From Paraburkholderia sp. PGU19 (GTDB taxonomy: Bacteria; Pseudomonadota; Gammaproteobacteria; Burkholderiales; Burkholderiaceae): a DNA stretch of 64,000 nt. The position numbers and the translations under genes were made by a program. Positions 9,452-18,952 of the stretch are shown here, piece by piece. The DNA lies in NCBI RefSeq assembly GCF_013426915.1, contig NZ_AP023179.1, forward strand, positions 2,790,001-2,854,000. Reading direction: 5' to 3'. Each line of letters opens with the position of its first letter. The first letter of the stretch is position 1. Below the pieces are notes generated by a model. The model was not told the DNA's origin. It saw nothing but the letters and a program-made list of their open reading frames with translations, and did not search any database.

Positions 9452-10250
9452 CTCGACGACGAACTTTGGGCACTCATCGAACCGTTGCTGCCCCCTCCCA
9501 AACCAAGGCGAAGCCGTTATCCGGGGCGCAAGCCGCTCGATGATCGTGCGCTGCTCACGGGCGCATCCTGTTCGTCCTGCAGACGGGCCTGCGCTGGGAC
9601 TTGCTGCCGCGTGAGATGGGCTGCGGCAGCGGCATGAGTTACTGGCGCCGTCTGCGGGACTGGCAGGCTGCCGGCGTCTGGGACCGACTGCATGAAGTCC
9701 TGCTCGCAAAGCTGCGCGCGACTGACCAGATTGACTGGTCCCGTGTCGTCGTCGATTCCTCCTCGATTCGCGCAGTGGGTGCAGGTCAAAAACGGGACCG
9801 AATCCCACGGACCGCGCGCGACCCGGTTCAAAACACCATCTCATCACCGAAGCGCAGGGCATCCCGCTCGCGGTAATCCTCACTGGCGCCAATCGTAACG
9901 ATGTTACCCAGCTTCACCCACTGGTTGGCGCCATCCCTCCCATTGCTGGCAAGCGCGGCCGGCCGCTTTCGAAGCCCCGCATTGTTCAGGGCGACCGGGG
10001 CCACGATCATGACAAATACCGCCGTCCACTACACGCAGCCGGCATCGTGACTGAAATCGCCCGACGCGGCGAGCCACACGGCAGCGGACTGGGCAAAACA
10101 CGCCGGGTTGTCGAGCGCACCATTTCATGGCTCCACAACTTTCGACGACTGCGCATCCGCTTCGAACGTCTCGCATTCATCCATGAAGCCTTCATGAAAA
10201 TCGCCTGCTGCATCATCTTCTGGCGAAAACTGCAGAACTCATTTTGTTAA
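9452..10250 (+). pseudogene. IS5-family transposase, frameshifted twice
   Basis: The IS5 reading is split over three frames. DDELWALIEPLLPPPKPRR lies at 9452-9575. TGLRWDLLPREMGCGSGMSYW through WSRVVVDSSSIRAVGAG lies at about 9575-9790. PLAVILTGANRNDV through RRVVERTISWLHNFRRLRI lies at about 9800-10250. Both shifts go in the same direction. Some IS5 subgroups use one programmed frameshift, but two make a degenerate copy more likely. Confidence 0.8.
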
Positions 10251-10456
10251 CGCTTGTAAAGGTGGCCATTCAACCGTCGGCTCCGCACTGCCCACTCGAT
10301 GAGGTGTCCTGCCTGTAGAGGGCATCTCAACCGGCTTTCCTATTTGCACCAGAACCGCAAATAGAGGCGGCCTCGTGTTGAAAGCGGGAATGCAGGTGCC
10401 CCGCGAAACTGATGACGGCGCAGGGAAAGCGGTGGCCTTGACAGAGGGGCCTCGGG

Positions 10457-10479
10457 CGTTGCACTGCCTACGTGCAACG
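10457..10479. other. Hairpin downstream of beta-helix gene copy 1
   Basis: The arms CGTTGCAC (10457-10464) and GTGCAACG (10472-10479) pair perfectly. Its position corresponds to the terminator after copy 2, but no T-run follows on the minus strand. It is at best a weak or decayed terminator. The rest of 10251-10536 shows no gene. Confidence 0.35.
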
Positions 10480-10536
10480 GCCCGACAACACCACCCTGAA
10501 CAGCCAGCCCCGCTTCCATCGCTTACTGTCGAGTGA

Positions 10537-11763
10537 TTATGGCGTAACCGAGCATCCCAACGTGCAGGTGTTGTTCGAGTACTGCGCCGCTTTGATGCCC
10601 CAGTTCTTTCCGATGATAGTACGGCTAGGAACGTTAGCACCTTTGAAACCCTGTGCGTTGCTCTTGCCCGACACCGTGTTGTTACGCACGATATTAGTGG
10701 AGTAGTCAGCGTTCCCTGCAATACCTCCCGTCAGCATCACCGACGACGACATGAGGGGTGCGCCATAGCCATATACAGCGTTGATCGTGTTGTACTCGAT
10801 TACGTTGTGACCGGTCGCCTGGCTGGTGTTGTCGTTCTCGATGCCTACTGCGCAGTCGGTCACCGTGTTGTGTCCGATGTAGCCATTGGTGTGAGCAACC
10901 AGCACCGGACCATAGTAGCCGCAGCTTGAAAACGTGTTGTAGATGATCTGGTCGCCGCTACCGCCATTGGGCGAGCCGTAGGTCTGGAACATTGACTGGC
11001 CGAAGAACTGCTTGAAGCTGTTGCCTGCCAGGAAGAAGTTGCTGACAGGACCCTTCGTTTCAACCGGAATATCCCAATGCCGCGTGTCGTTGTCGTAGTA
11101 CTGCGGGGCCACAGTATTTGCTCCCACGAAGTTGCACTCGACGATACTGTCATTCGTATAGGCATTCGTACCGTTGCCGATCAGGAACATATTGTAGTTG
11201 TAGCCCGTGTTCCGCTTGAGGATGGTCCCCTGGCACTGAATGTGACGGTTGCTTGCTCGCACATTGACCGTGCCGTTGATCACACACGTGCCGGCAGGAA
11301 CCAACACGTCGCCCGCATTGACCGCCTTCTGGAACGCAGCCGTGTCATCCGTTACGCCATTGCACTTGGCCCCGTAAGTAATCGGGCTAACCGGATTGAC
11401 CAGTGCGGGTGGCGTGTATCTGGTGGACGCAGCCGCTGCAACCGTGGCGGTGGCGGCGGTGGTCGACTTGACATAGCACGCTTTCACATAACCGACCGCA
11501 GGATCGGCCATCGCGCTATCGTCACATGGCACGCTGCCGCTATAGGTGCCGTTCACTGCATACATTGCCGAAGGAGAACTCGGAGGCCATGCACCATAGA
11601 GCACGCTTTGCGTGCCGGAGAAAGTACAGGTGCCATGCTCGTCCGCACACTTTGTCCACGTCACGCCGTTGACGGTAACGGTATCCGGATTGCTCGCTGC
11701 ATAGCCGGTTGAAACAAATGCAAGCGAGAGAAGAGAAAATAAGAAGTACTTAATGTGTCTCAT
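10537..11763 (-). CDS. Secreted pectate-lyase-like beta-helix protein (copy 1)
   Basis: The protein has 408 residues with a signal peptide (KYFLFSLLSLAFVSTGYA). Residues about 27-95 form a Cys-containing lectin-like domain (WTKCADEHGTCTFSGTQSVL, ending in a DPAVGYVKACYV pattern). From about residue 125 a Pectate_lyase_3 signature appears (YGAKCNGVTDDTAAFQKAV, then LVPAGTCVINGTVNV), followed by Asn-rich coils of a right-handed parallel beta-helix (IIYNTFSSCGYYG, IGHNTVTDCAVGIENDN, VIEYNTI). Such folds cleave, epimerise or bind polysaccharides outside the cytoplasm. The adjacent sugar locus suggests that polymer as substrate, but this is inference. A frameshifted paralogue lies at 22618-23825. 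Confidence 0.8.
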   Translation of the reverse strand: MRHIKYFLFSLLSLAFVSTGYAASNPDTVTVNGVTWTKCADEHGTCTFSGTQSVLYGAWPPSSPSAMYAVNGTYSGSVPCDDSAMADPAVGYVKACYVKSTTAATATVAAAASTRYTPPALVNPVSPITYGAKCNGVTDDTAAFQKAVNAGDVLVPAGTCVINGTVNVRASNRHIQCQGTILKRNTGYNYNMFLIGNGTNAYTNDSIVECNFVGANTVAPQYYDNDTRHWDIPVETKGPVSNFFLAGNSFKQFFGQSMFQTYGSPNGGSGDQIIYNTFSSCGYYGPVLVAHTNGYIGHNTVTDCAVGIENDNTSQATGHNVIEYNTINAVYGYGAPLMSSSVMLTGGIAGNADYSTNIVRNNTVSGKSNAQGFKGANVPSRTIIGKNWGIKAAQYSNNTCTLGCSVTP

Positions 11764-12640
11764 TCCATTGTTCCAAAAGTTAGATATGAACTTACTTATA
11801 GTGGTGACAGGATGAATCTGGGGAATGCGTGACCGTGTTCATCGCTGATGAAGCGATGTTTCAAAATCGGTCGGAAGACGCCGTCAGATATGGGCGTGCG
11901 GACGCCTCTGGTTGTCAGATTGCCAGATCTGTTGAGTTGCAACAGTTAGCACAAACAATTAGTACTACAAATTAAAAATTAGTGCAAACACCTCATCAGC
12001 AAGGCCCATTAGTTAACAAACCCTTGGATTGCACCACCGGAATGCAATACAGGACAGTGAGACGCTCCCGCATGCTTCGACTGCGACACGTATCGATCGA
12101 CCTCCATCAAGCGTCGATGATCCGCCTGCCACGCGTGCGGCAAAAAGCCGACGATAAGATTACGCACGCCGGCGGCCTGAACGCGTAATGCGTCGGAAGA
12201 CTTACACCAGACAACCGGCCACTGCAAATAAGACAATCGACTCCCAAAGTCAGCCATTGATTTAGGCCTGCTGAAAGTCAGATTGGATTTACTTCTTTCA
12301 ACATTTCATGCTCGCCGCCACGGGACTGCAAGAACCGTTAGTTCCCACCCACGTTGTCGAGCCACATACATAGATCATGCCGCAATAATTGCGGCATTCT
12401 TCTGACACTTACGGTATAATTTGCGGCCGTCCTGCAGTTGAGATTATATGCATTTTCCCCCTTGTAACGCAGGTTGAAATCCTGCGGATAAGCACTAACC
12501 CGAACCACATCGGGTCATCTAGCCAAGAATCGCCTATCTGATCCACGAAATTAAGGCGCCCGTCCGTGGTTTAACGTTAAATTAGCGAAATGTTTTTTAA
12601 CAACACCGGGTTGTGGCTTGACAACTTTATAATGACGTGG
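11764..12640 (-). promoter_or_regulatory. Long conserved leader of beta-helix copy 1
   Basis: There is no gene over about 880 bases upstream of copy 1, yet the segment is recognisably related to the region upstream of copy 2. Shared blocks include CAAACACCTC near 11985, TTGGATTGCA near 12024, CAAGCGTCGATGA near 12108, CTAACCCGAA near 12496, and at the distal end paired TTAACAAC (12597-12604) and TTGACAAC (12618-12625), 21 bases apart. This conservation suggests a long 5' leader or extended regulatory region. I could not place a convincing promoter. Confidence 0.5.
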
Positions 12641-13164
12641 AAAGTAGGTTGGAAAAGTGCGCCGACGATATCAGTTTCTCCCTCCACATTGTGACAATCT
12701 GACAAGAGATGCGAGTGTTCGCTGCGCTTTTTGCGATATGAAATACAGATTGGAGTAAGGGTCGATAAGCAAGGTATTTGCTTATATTGAGGTCGTCGAA
12801 TTGATTAGCAGTGGACCGATGGACCCGACTCGCGCACGTCAAATGTCCATTGACAGTCGTGTGTATGACTTCGATCCGCGCCCAAGAAGCCAGGCGTACT
12901 AGAGGGTCTCGAATCGCAGCATCGGTTGCGTGCGTCACTTGATCGCCACATCAAGTTCGAGGCTACATCATGCTCAGCTTCCCAAATTTCGGGAATGGTC
13001 CTCGGGCGAATGTTCCTTGTCGACAACCCTTTCCGACGTTTCCGATTCGGCGCGACACCCCGTAATCGCCGGCGCATCGCGCTCGGACGCGAGCGTTGAC
13101 GAGCAAACGTCGAAACAGCGCCGCTGACGATGGGATACTCGACGGTACGGAACGCGAGACCCTT
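12641..13164. other. Region without a recognisable gene
   Basis: Frames on both strands are short or of improbable composition. No transposase signature is visible. It lies downstream, on the minus strand, of the histidine kinase remnant. Confidence 0.4.
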
Positions 13165-13407
13165 TTACGACGAAACAGCCGAATGGACGGGTGTCGTGTA
13201 CTCAAAGATAGCGCCGCTGAGTACATCTGCGCGCGCCCACAATCGACCGCCAAGTGCTTCGATGATTGCACGGCAGATCGATAGACCCATCCCCAAACCG
13301 GTAGTCTTTGTCGTATCGAACGGCTCAAAGAGGTACTCGATATGCCCGGGCGCGATACCAGGACTGGAATCGCACACCGTCACCGTGACGACATTCGGCT
13401 CACTCAT
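13165..13407 (-). pseudogene. Histidine kinase ATPase-domain remnant
   Basis: About 80 residues match the end of a HATPase_c domain: VCDSSPGIAPGHIEYLFEPF (G1 box, usual DDGPGI changed), TTGLGMGLSICRAIIEALGG (G2 box and following helix) and LSGAIFEYTTP. The dimerisation/His-phosphorylation domain and any sensor part are absent upstream, and I found no response regulator beside it. It is a decayed fragment of a two-component sensor. Confidence 0.6.
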
Positions 13408-13903
13408 GGAGATCGCGGGTGATCGTAATGCTCGGGTTCAAGCGGTTCCGGAACGAGGCCCTACCCTCTATGGCATCGAACTGACGCATCGCATTCGCAA
13501 AGGCCACTTTCGCTTTCACGAGAGAGCACCTCAAAGATATCACCTCGCCCTCGATCTGGATGGCGCTTCTTTCAGCTCGTTGAGGTCTCGGAAAAATCGG
13601 CGATTTCTCGCCTGAGTACCCAATTTGCACCATGTATAGACGACTCCCTGTTGTCAAGCAGTCTCCGTTCTCTGAACTTGGGTCGAGGTTGCAGCCATGT
13701 ATTCGGGCTCGGTTCACACAGCACTCACTGCCGGCCCACGATGAATATCCGCGAATGGGTACCCCATCACAGCCTCGGACCTGGTTGCCCTTGGTGCAAA
13801 GCGGGTTTGGCCCACCACGGTCCGACCGTTCTGTCATCGAATGAAGTCTGCTCAAGCAACCTCTGGAAGGTGAACGCTAATGTCGTGGTAATAGCTGGGG
13901 GCT
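13408..13903. other. Region without a recognisable gene
   Basis: It should contain the upstream part of the kinase remnant if that part survived, but no DHp or PAS motif was found in any minus-strand frame. Confidence 0.4.
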
Positions 13904-14330
13904 GCTAATCCATCGCGCTCGATCGCGCGGGAACATGGCCGGCCTGATAGGCCTGATTTCGTATCAGCATGGCCCACGCCGTACGCGCATTCTTTGCCGC
14001 GAGCGGCGGCAATGTTTTTGTGTCGGCGTCGACACAGTTTCATCAGCCAGGAATCAGCCATCTCGGGCTTGAGGGCTGCCAGCGGATAACCGCGCGGGCA
14101 CCGTGAATCAGAAGGGATCGTAAAGCCGTATCGCCGCGCTTGCTGATACCCAGCAAGCGCGCAGTGCCACCCGAGGAATGCTGGCGTGGGACCAGACCCA
14201 GTCATGCAGCGAGTTCCCTGCCGCTGCGAAAGGCGTGGGCGTTGCCAATGGAGGCTGCCAGGGCCGATGCCGTCAGCGCCCCGATTCCGGGTGTTGTTTC
14301 CAGAAGGGAGGCTGGCCGATCTGGCTTTGA
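13904..14330 (-). pseudogene. IS110/IS1111 transposase C-terminal remnant
   Basis: Reading across frames on the minus strand gives RPASLLETTPGIGALTASAL, then (after an in-frame stop) LGLVPRQHSSGGTARLLGI, SKRGDTALRSLLIHGARAVI, a further break, and AAKNARTAWAMLIRNQAYQ. This is the Tnp20 domain of an IS1111-type transposase with one stop and at least one frameshift. It is inactive. Confidence 0.75.
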
Positions 14331-14383
14331 CGATGACACTAAATAGTCGGGCCTTAATAATTCGCTTTAGTCGGCCGTTGCCC

Positions 14384-14536
14384 TCACGGCTGGAAGACCA
14401 CAGTGATTGAGCGGTTGAGCAAAGCGATCAGAACAAGGACGCAGAAAAGCCGCAGCTTTCTGAGGATCATCCGCAGGTTATGGCCGGCGCCGCACAGCAC
14501 TGCGTGAATCGCGTCACCGAGCGCACCTTTGAGCGG
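14384..14536 (-). pseudogene. IS5-family transposase C-terminal fragment
   Basis: The minus strand encodes PLKGALGDAIHAVLCGAGHN and then LRMILRKLRLFCVLVLIALL, a C-terminus typical of one IS5-family group. A stop lies just upstream in frame and no more of the gene is present. Confidence 0.55.
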
Positions 14537-14577
14537 TTATGCAGCACGAGCAGGGAGCGGATCCAAAAGGGAAGTCC

Positions 14578-15050
14578 TTATAGGTTGGTGTGCGCGGTGC
14601 GCTCCTTGCGCAGGCGTTCGAACTCGCGGTGCAGGCGCCGGTCGTCTTCCTGCTCGGGCGTCGGGATGCGTGCAGCCGCCCATACCCGTCGCTCGCCGGT
14701 GAGATAACGCATCAGCATGGACAGCAGCTTGTCGCTGTCAAGCCGGTCCGTCTTCGCGCGACGGGCACGCCGGTTCATCTCGATACTGGCCGAATCCACC
14801 ACGAGATTGGCAATGGCATGGCCTGTTGAGTCAGCCAGCGGTGCAGCCAGAAGCCGTCGCGCCCCGCCTCATAACAGCTGTAGACGGGCGCGTCGGCGCT
14901 GAGGTGGCAGGGCGCCCTGGCTTTCGCGATGGCGGTGAGGACCGCGGTAGTTTCGCCTGCGGCGACAGTACAGCCGCTGGGCGCGCGCTGACATCACCCA
15001 GTGAGAGCTTCCAGCTCTTCTCGCCCAGTTCAAAAAGGCCATATACACCC
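14578..15050 (-). pseudogene. IS110 transposase N-terminal half, frameshifted
   Basis: The minus-strand segment VDSASIEMNRRARRAKTDRL, with ERRVWAAARIPTPEQEDDRR after it, matches an IS110-type transposase. The upstream part is in other frames: FELGEKSWKLSLGD near 15000 and a degraded AGRDGFWLHRWLT near 14850. The piece is cut at 14578, so the catalytic unit is incomplete. Confidence 0.7.
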
Positions 15051-15185
15051 GGCTGCCTGCCCTCGTATTCTGCCCACGGAGGGCTGTGCGAGACGCGTCC
15101 ATTTTGCGTGCCCCTTTGGAGAAAACGAGTCTGCGAATCCCGTTTTACTCCGGCGGGCTTACTTACACAGCCCTCCCATAGCATC

Positions 15186-16580
15186 TCAGAACGGCAACTT
15201 AGCGTCAGCCTTCTCAGCCAGAATCACGCGCCGAAAATCTTCCTGAATCCGCTTCAAAGCCGCATCATTGTCGGCCTCAAACCGCATGACAACGACGGGC
15301 GTCGTATTAGAAGACCGCGCGAGCCCGAACCCATCCGGATACTCGACGCGCAAGCCGTCAATAGTCACAACCTGATCGGCGTCAGGAAACGTCGCACTCT
15401 TCTGCAAACGCGCGATCAGCTCAAAATTCTCGCCTTCCTGAAGCTTCAGCTGCAGTTCCGGCGTGGAATGCGAATTCGGCAGGTCATTGAGCAGCTTGCT
15501 CGGATCCTGCACGCGCGCAAGAATTTCCAGCAACCGCGCCCCCGTGTACAGGCCGTCATCGAACCCATACCAGCGGTCCTTAAAGAACACGTGGCCGCTC
15601 ATTTCGCCCGCAAGCGGGGCGCCTGTTTCCCGCAGCTTCGCCTTCACGAGCGAGTGGCCCGTCTTCCACATCAGCGGCTCGCCGCCCTTCTCCTTGACCC
15701 ACGTCGCCAGATTGCGCGTGCACTTCACGTCGTAGATGATCTGCGCGCCCTTGTTGCGCGACAGCACTTCTTCGGCGAACAGCATCAGCTGGCGGTCCGG
15801 ATAAATGATCTGGCCGTCCTTCGTCACGACGCCGAGGCGATCGCCGTCGCCGTCAAACGCGAAGCCGATCTCGGCGTCCGTTTCCCTCAGTGCGCGGATC
15901 ACGTCCTGCAGGTTTTCCGGGTGCGCCGGGTCCGGGTGGTGATTCGGGAAGTTGCCGTCGATCTCCGTGAACAACTCGACCAGCTCGCAACCCAGCGCCT
16001 TGAACAGGCGCGGCGCGAGACCGCCCGCGACGCCGTTGCCCGTATCGACGACGAGCTTCAGCGGCCGCGCGAGCTTGATGTCGCTCGCGATGCGATCGAG
16101 GTACGCATCGGCGATGTCGTACTCCTGATACGTGCCGCTGCCGCTTTCGAAGCGGTTTTCGGTGATGCGCTTGTACAGCCCCTGAATCTGTTCGCCGTAG
16201 ATGGCTGCGCCGCGCAGCACCATCTTGAAGCCGTTGTAGTCGGGCGGATTGTGGCTGCCCGTGACGACGATGCATGAATCGACGCGGCGTTCGCCGCCTT
16301 CGAGCTTGAGTGGCACACTGGCCGCAAAATAACCGACGGGCGTCGGCACCATGCCGACGTTGACCACGTCGACACCCGCTGCGCGCAGTCCGTCCGACAG
16401 CGCCAGGATCAGTTCGGGACCCGAGAGCCGGCCGTCGCGCGCGACGACGACGGCATCGCCGCCCTGCGCGCGAACTTCGCTGCCGAATGCGCGACCGATC
16501 GAACGCGCGGTCTCGGCGTCGAGGGTCTTGCCGATCACTCCGCGGATGTCATATGCCTTGAATATGGATTGCGAGATCAT
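15186..16580 (-). CDS. manB: Phosphomannomutase/phosphoglucomutase
   Basis: The enzyme has 464 residues and interconverts hexose 6-phosphate and hexose 1-phosphate, feeding GDP-mannose and UDP-glucose synthesis for surface polysaccharides. All four functional loops are present: phosphoserine loop TGSHNP (Ser about 109), metal loop DGDGDR (about 243-248), sugar-specificity loop GEMSGH (about 325-330) and phosphate loop RSSNTTP (about 422-428). I start at ATG 16580 (MISQSIFKAYDIRG); a GTG at 16592 is in frame. It is cytoplasmic. The gene is divergent from the flippase operon, which suggests shared control. Substrate preference (AlgC-like dual specificity) is inferred from the family. Confidence 0.92.
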   Translation of the reverse strand: MISQSIFKAYDIRGVIGKTLDAETARSIGRAFGSEVRAQGGDAVVVARDGRLSGPELILALSDGLRAAGVDVVNVGMVPTPVGYFAASVPLKLEGGERRVDSCIVVTGSHNPPDYNGFKMVLRGAAIYGEQIQGLYKRITENRFESGSGTYQEYDIADAYLDRIASDIKLARPLKLVVDTGNGVAGGLAPRLFKALGCELVELFTEIDGNFPNHHPDPAHPENLQDVIRALRETDAEIGFAFDGDGDRLGVVTKDGQIIYPDRQLMLFAEEVLSRNKGAQIIYDVKCTRNLATWVKEKGGEPLMWKTGHSLVKAKLRETGAPLAGEMSGHVFFKDRWYGFDDGLYTGARLLEILARVQDPSKLLNDLPNSHSTPELQLKLQEGENFELIARLQKSATFPDADQVVTIDGLRVEYPDGFGLARSSNTTPVVVMRFEADNDAALKRIQEDFRRVILAEKADAKLPF

Positions 16581-16820
16581 GGATTGGCTCACTTACGTGC
16601 AATGGAAAATGTGGTTGACACAGCGTGGTCATGGCACTGTGCCTTGCCGGAAGCGGTCCGGATACAACTTATAATTGCGCTTTTCAGCGTTGCCTTACTG
16701 GCACCATTCTAATGCTTAGACGCCCCGGGCTCACAAAGTTGCCGCATCGCTGGTTCGGCTGGGCACGCCAATTTACAGACTATATGCACCTCCCGTGCCC
16801 GCAGACAGCAGACGGTCGCC

Positions 16821-18089
16821 ATGCGCATGCCAGCGCTTAAGCGTTTCACGAATCCGGACGTCACGCGCGCTGTCGCAAACCTTGTCTGGCTTGGCCTCGA
16901 GCGCCTCACGCAGATCGGCGTGGCGATCGCGATCAGCGGCGTGCTGGCGCGCTACTTCGGCCCCGATGTGTTCGGCAAATGGCAATACGCCAATACGCTT
17001 TTGCTCGTCCTGTCGCCGATTACATGGGTGTGCGGCGCGGAGATTCTGGTGCCGACCATCGTCCATCGTCCGCCTGAGCAACTCGGCACCGTGCTCGGCA
17101 GCGCGTTTGCGCTGCGGCTCTCGGTGTCGGCCGTCGCATTGCTGCTGACCTGGGCGGGAATCGCGGCGGGCTTCACCGATCCCGTCGTCGGCGCGATGCT
17201 CGCCGGGCTCGCCGTCACGATGCTGTTTCGCGAGCCATTCGTCGGCGTGATCAACGCGTGGCTGCAAAGCATGACCTACAGCAAGCCGCAACTGCTCACC
17301 AGCATGACGACAGCCATCGCGAAGGCCGTGGTCGTCTGGCTGCTGGTGCGCGCCGCCGCGGCGCCCTCGCGCTTCGGCTGGCTGTGGGCGCTCGAATCGG
17401 CCGTGATCGGCGCGGTGCTGATCACCTATTACATGCAAAGGCACGGCGGCAAGCTCGGCTGGCACGTCGACCGCGCGCTCTTCCGCCACTTCGCGACGGC
17501 GGGCACGGTGTTCTGGCTCGGCCTGATCTGCATGTACCTGTTCCTGAAGCTCGACCGGCTGATGCTGGAGCGCGCCATTTCGTTCGCCGATCTCGGCCGC
17601 TATTCCGCCGCGCAACAACTGAACGAAAACTGGATCACGCTGGCGCTTATGCTGGCGCAAACGCTTGCGCCCGCCTTTGTCTACCGCGTTCAGGACGCCG
17701 CGCAGCTGCGCCGCAACATGTGGCGGCTCACGGCGATGACGGCAGTCTTGATGATCGCAGGCGCATTCGTGCTCGATCTCCTTGCGGGCTTCATCATCCG
17801 CCGCGTGTTCGGGGCGAACTTCGAAGAAGCCGTCGATATCTTCCGCTGGGCCGTGTGGCTGTCCGTGCCCGCCGGCATCGAGGCAATCGGCAACCTGGTC
17901 ATCCTGAAGTATCAGGCGAAGTTCGTGTTGCTGTCGAAGTGGCTGCTAGCGCTCGCCGTTGCCTGCGTCGTCAATCTGCTGGCGATTCCGCGCTTCGGCA
18001 CGTATGGCGCGCTGATCGGACTTGCACTTGGCTATCTGGCCGCGGCGTCCATCAATTTCTATTACATCCGTTACAAGCTGCGTCCATGA
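16821..18089 (+). CDS. Wzx-like polysaccharide flippase
   Basis: This 422-residue protein of the PST/MATE-like superfamily has about 12 membrane segments, for example VALLLTWAGIAAGF, TVFWLGLICMYLFLKL, LMIAGAFVLDLLAGFIIR and LIGLALGYLAAASI. It starts with a conserved N-terminal ERLTQIGVAIAISGVLARYF region. It would flip lipid-linked oligosaccharide across the inner membrane. It heads a plus-strand run with a GT2, a GT4 and galE; its stop overlaps the GT2 start (ATGA). No Wzy polymerase was recognised in this window. Confidence 0.85.
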   Translation: MRMPALKRFTNPDVTRAVANLVWLGLERLTQIGVAIAISGVLARYFGPDVFGKWQYANTLLLVLSPITWVCGAEILVPTIVHRPPEQLGTVLGSAFALRLSVSAVALLLTWAGIAAGFTDPVVGAMLAGLAVTMLFREPFVGVINAWLQSMTYSKPQLLTSMTTAIAKAVVVWLLVRAAAAPSRFGWLWALESAVIGAVLITYYMQRHGGKLGWHVDRALFRHFATAGTVFWLGLICMYLFLKLDRLMLERAISFADLGRYSAAQQLNENWITLALMLAQTLAPAFVYRVQDAAQLRRNMWRLTAMTAVLMIAGAFVLDLLAGFIIRRVFGANFEEAVDIFRWAVWLSVPAGIEAIGNLVILKYQAKFVLLSKWLLALAVACVVNLLAIPRFGTYGALIGLALGYLAAASINFYYIRYKLRP

Positions 18090-18922
18090 CGTCTTTTTCA
18101 TTCACGCCGCCCATGGCCGCCTCGCTCGACGACGTCGCCGTGCTGATGCCAGCCTATAACGGCCAGGCCGACGTCGAGCGCACGCTCGCGTCGTTCAGCG
18201 AGGACGCGCGCGTCCACGTGCTGATCGTTGACGACGGCAGCACGCCGCCCATCGTTGCGCCCACGCTGCCGAACATGTCGATCGAAGTGCTGCGCATGTC
18301 GCAGAACGGCGGCATCGAGCGCGCGTTGCACGCGGGTATCGAAGCGCTCGCGGCGCGCGGCTTTCGCTACGCCGCGCGTATCGACGCGGGCGATCTGACC
18401 GTGCCGCAGCGTCTTGCGCGACAGCGCGCGTATCTCGAAGCGCATCCGCGGGTCGCGGGGCTGGGCATGTGGACGCAAGTGGTGTCGCGCGACGGCCAGC
18501 CGCTTTTCATGCTGACGCCGCCCGCCGAGCCGCGCGTCATCCGGCGCGTGCGCTTCATGCGCGCGTGCTTCGTGCATCCGTCGATGATGCTGCGCGTCGA
18601 TGCCGTGCTCGCCGCAGGCAACTATCGCGAGGCATATAAGGCGGCCGAAGATCTCGATCTGTTCCTGCGCCTGATGGAGCGCCACGACTGCGCGAATCTG
18701 CCCGAACTCGGCCTGTATTACGAGCTGAACGAAGGCGGCATCAGCGCGACGAAGCGGCGCCGCCAGATCGCGTCGACGCTGCGTTTGCAACTGCGCTATT
18801 TCAACGCGCTGAATCCGTTCGACTGGCTCGGCCTCGCAAAGAACCTGCTGCACTTCGCCACGCCATACAAAACGCTTCAACGCGTCAAGAAGCGGCTCTA
18901 CGCATCGCGCGCGAGCCTTTGA
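18086..18922 (+). CDS. Family 2 glycosyltransferase
   Basis: The protein has 278 residues and a GT-A fold. The N-terminal VLMPAYNGQADVERTLASF and LIVDDGSTPP carry the nucleotide-binding motif, ARIDAGDLTVPQRLARQ matches the divalent-metal region, and EDLDLFLRLMER is the usual acceptor-side motif. I start at ATG 18086, which overlaps the flippase stop by four bases; a longer open frame upstream is antisense noise from the flippase gene. It is expected to add a sugar to an undecaprenol-linked intermediate at the inner membrane. Donor and acceptor cannot be read from sequence. Confidence 0.88.
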   Translation: MTSFSFTPPMAASLDDVAVLMPAYNGQADVERTLASFSEDARVHVLIVDDGSTPPIVAPTLPNMSIEVLRMSQNGGIERALHAGIEALAARGFRYAARIDAGDLTVPQRLARQRAYLEAHPRVAGLGMWTQVVSRDGQPLFMLTPPAEPRVIRRVRFMRACFVHPSMMLRVDAVLAAGNYREAYKAAEDLDLFLRLMERHDCANLPELGLYYELNEGGISATKRRRQIASTLRLQLRYFNALNPFDWLGLAKNLLHFATPYKTLQRVKKRLYASRASL

Positions 18923-18952
18923 TATCCACATGATCGAACCCGCATCGCAAGC

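Noticed and set aside
12618..12631. TTGACA and TATAAT on the plus strand
   Set aside because: They are separated by only 4 bases, so they cannot act as a sigma-70 promoter together.
14826..16277. Open frame of 483 codons antisense to manB
   Set aside because: It is the complementary strand of a well-conserved mutase gene; high GC produces long antisense frames, and the translation is Arg/Ala-rich without any motif.
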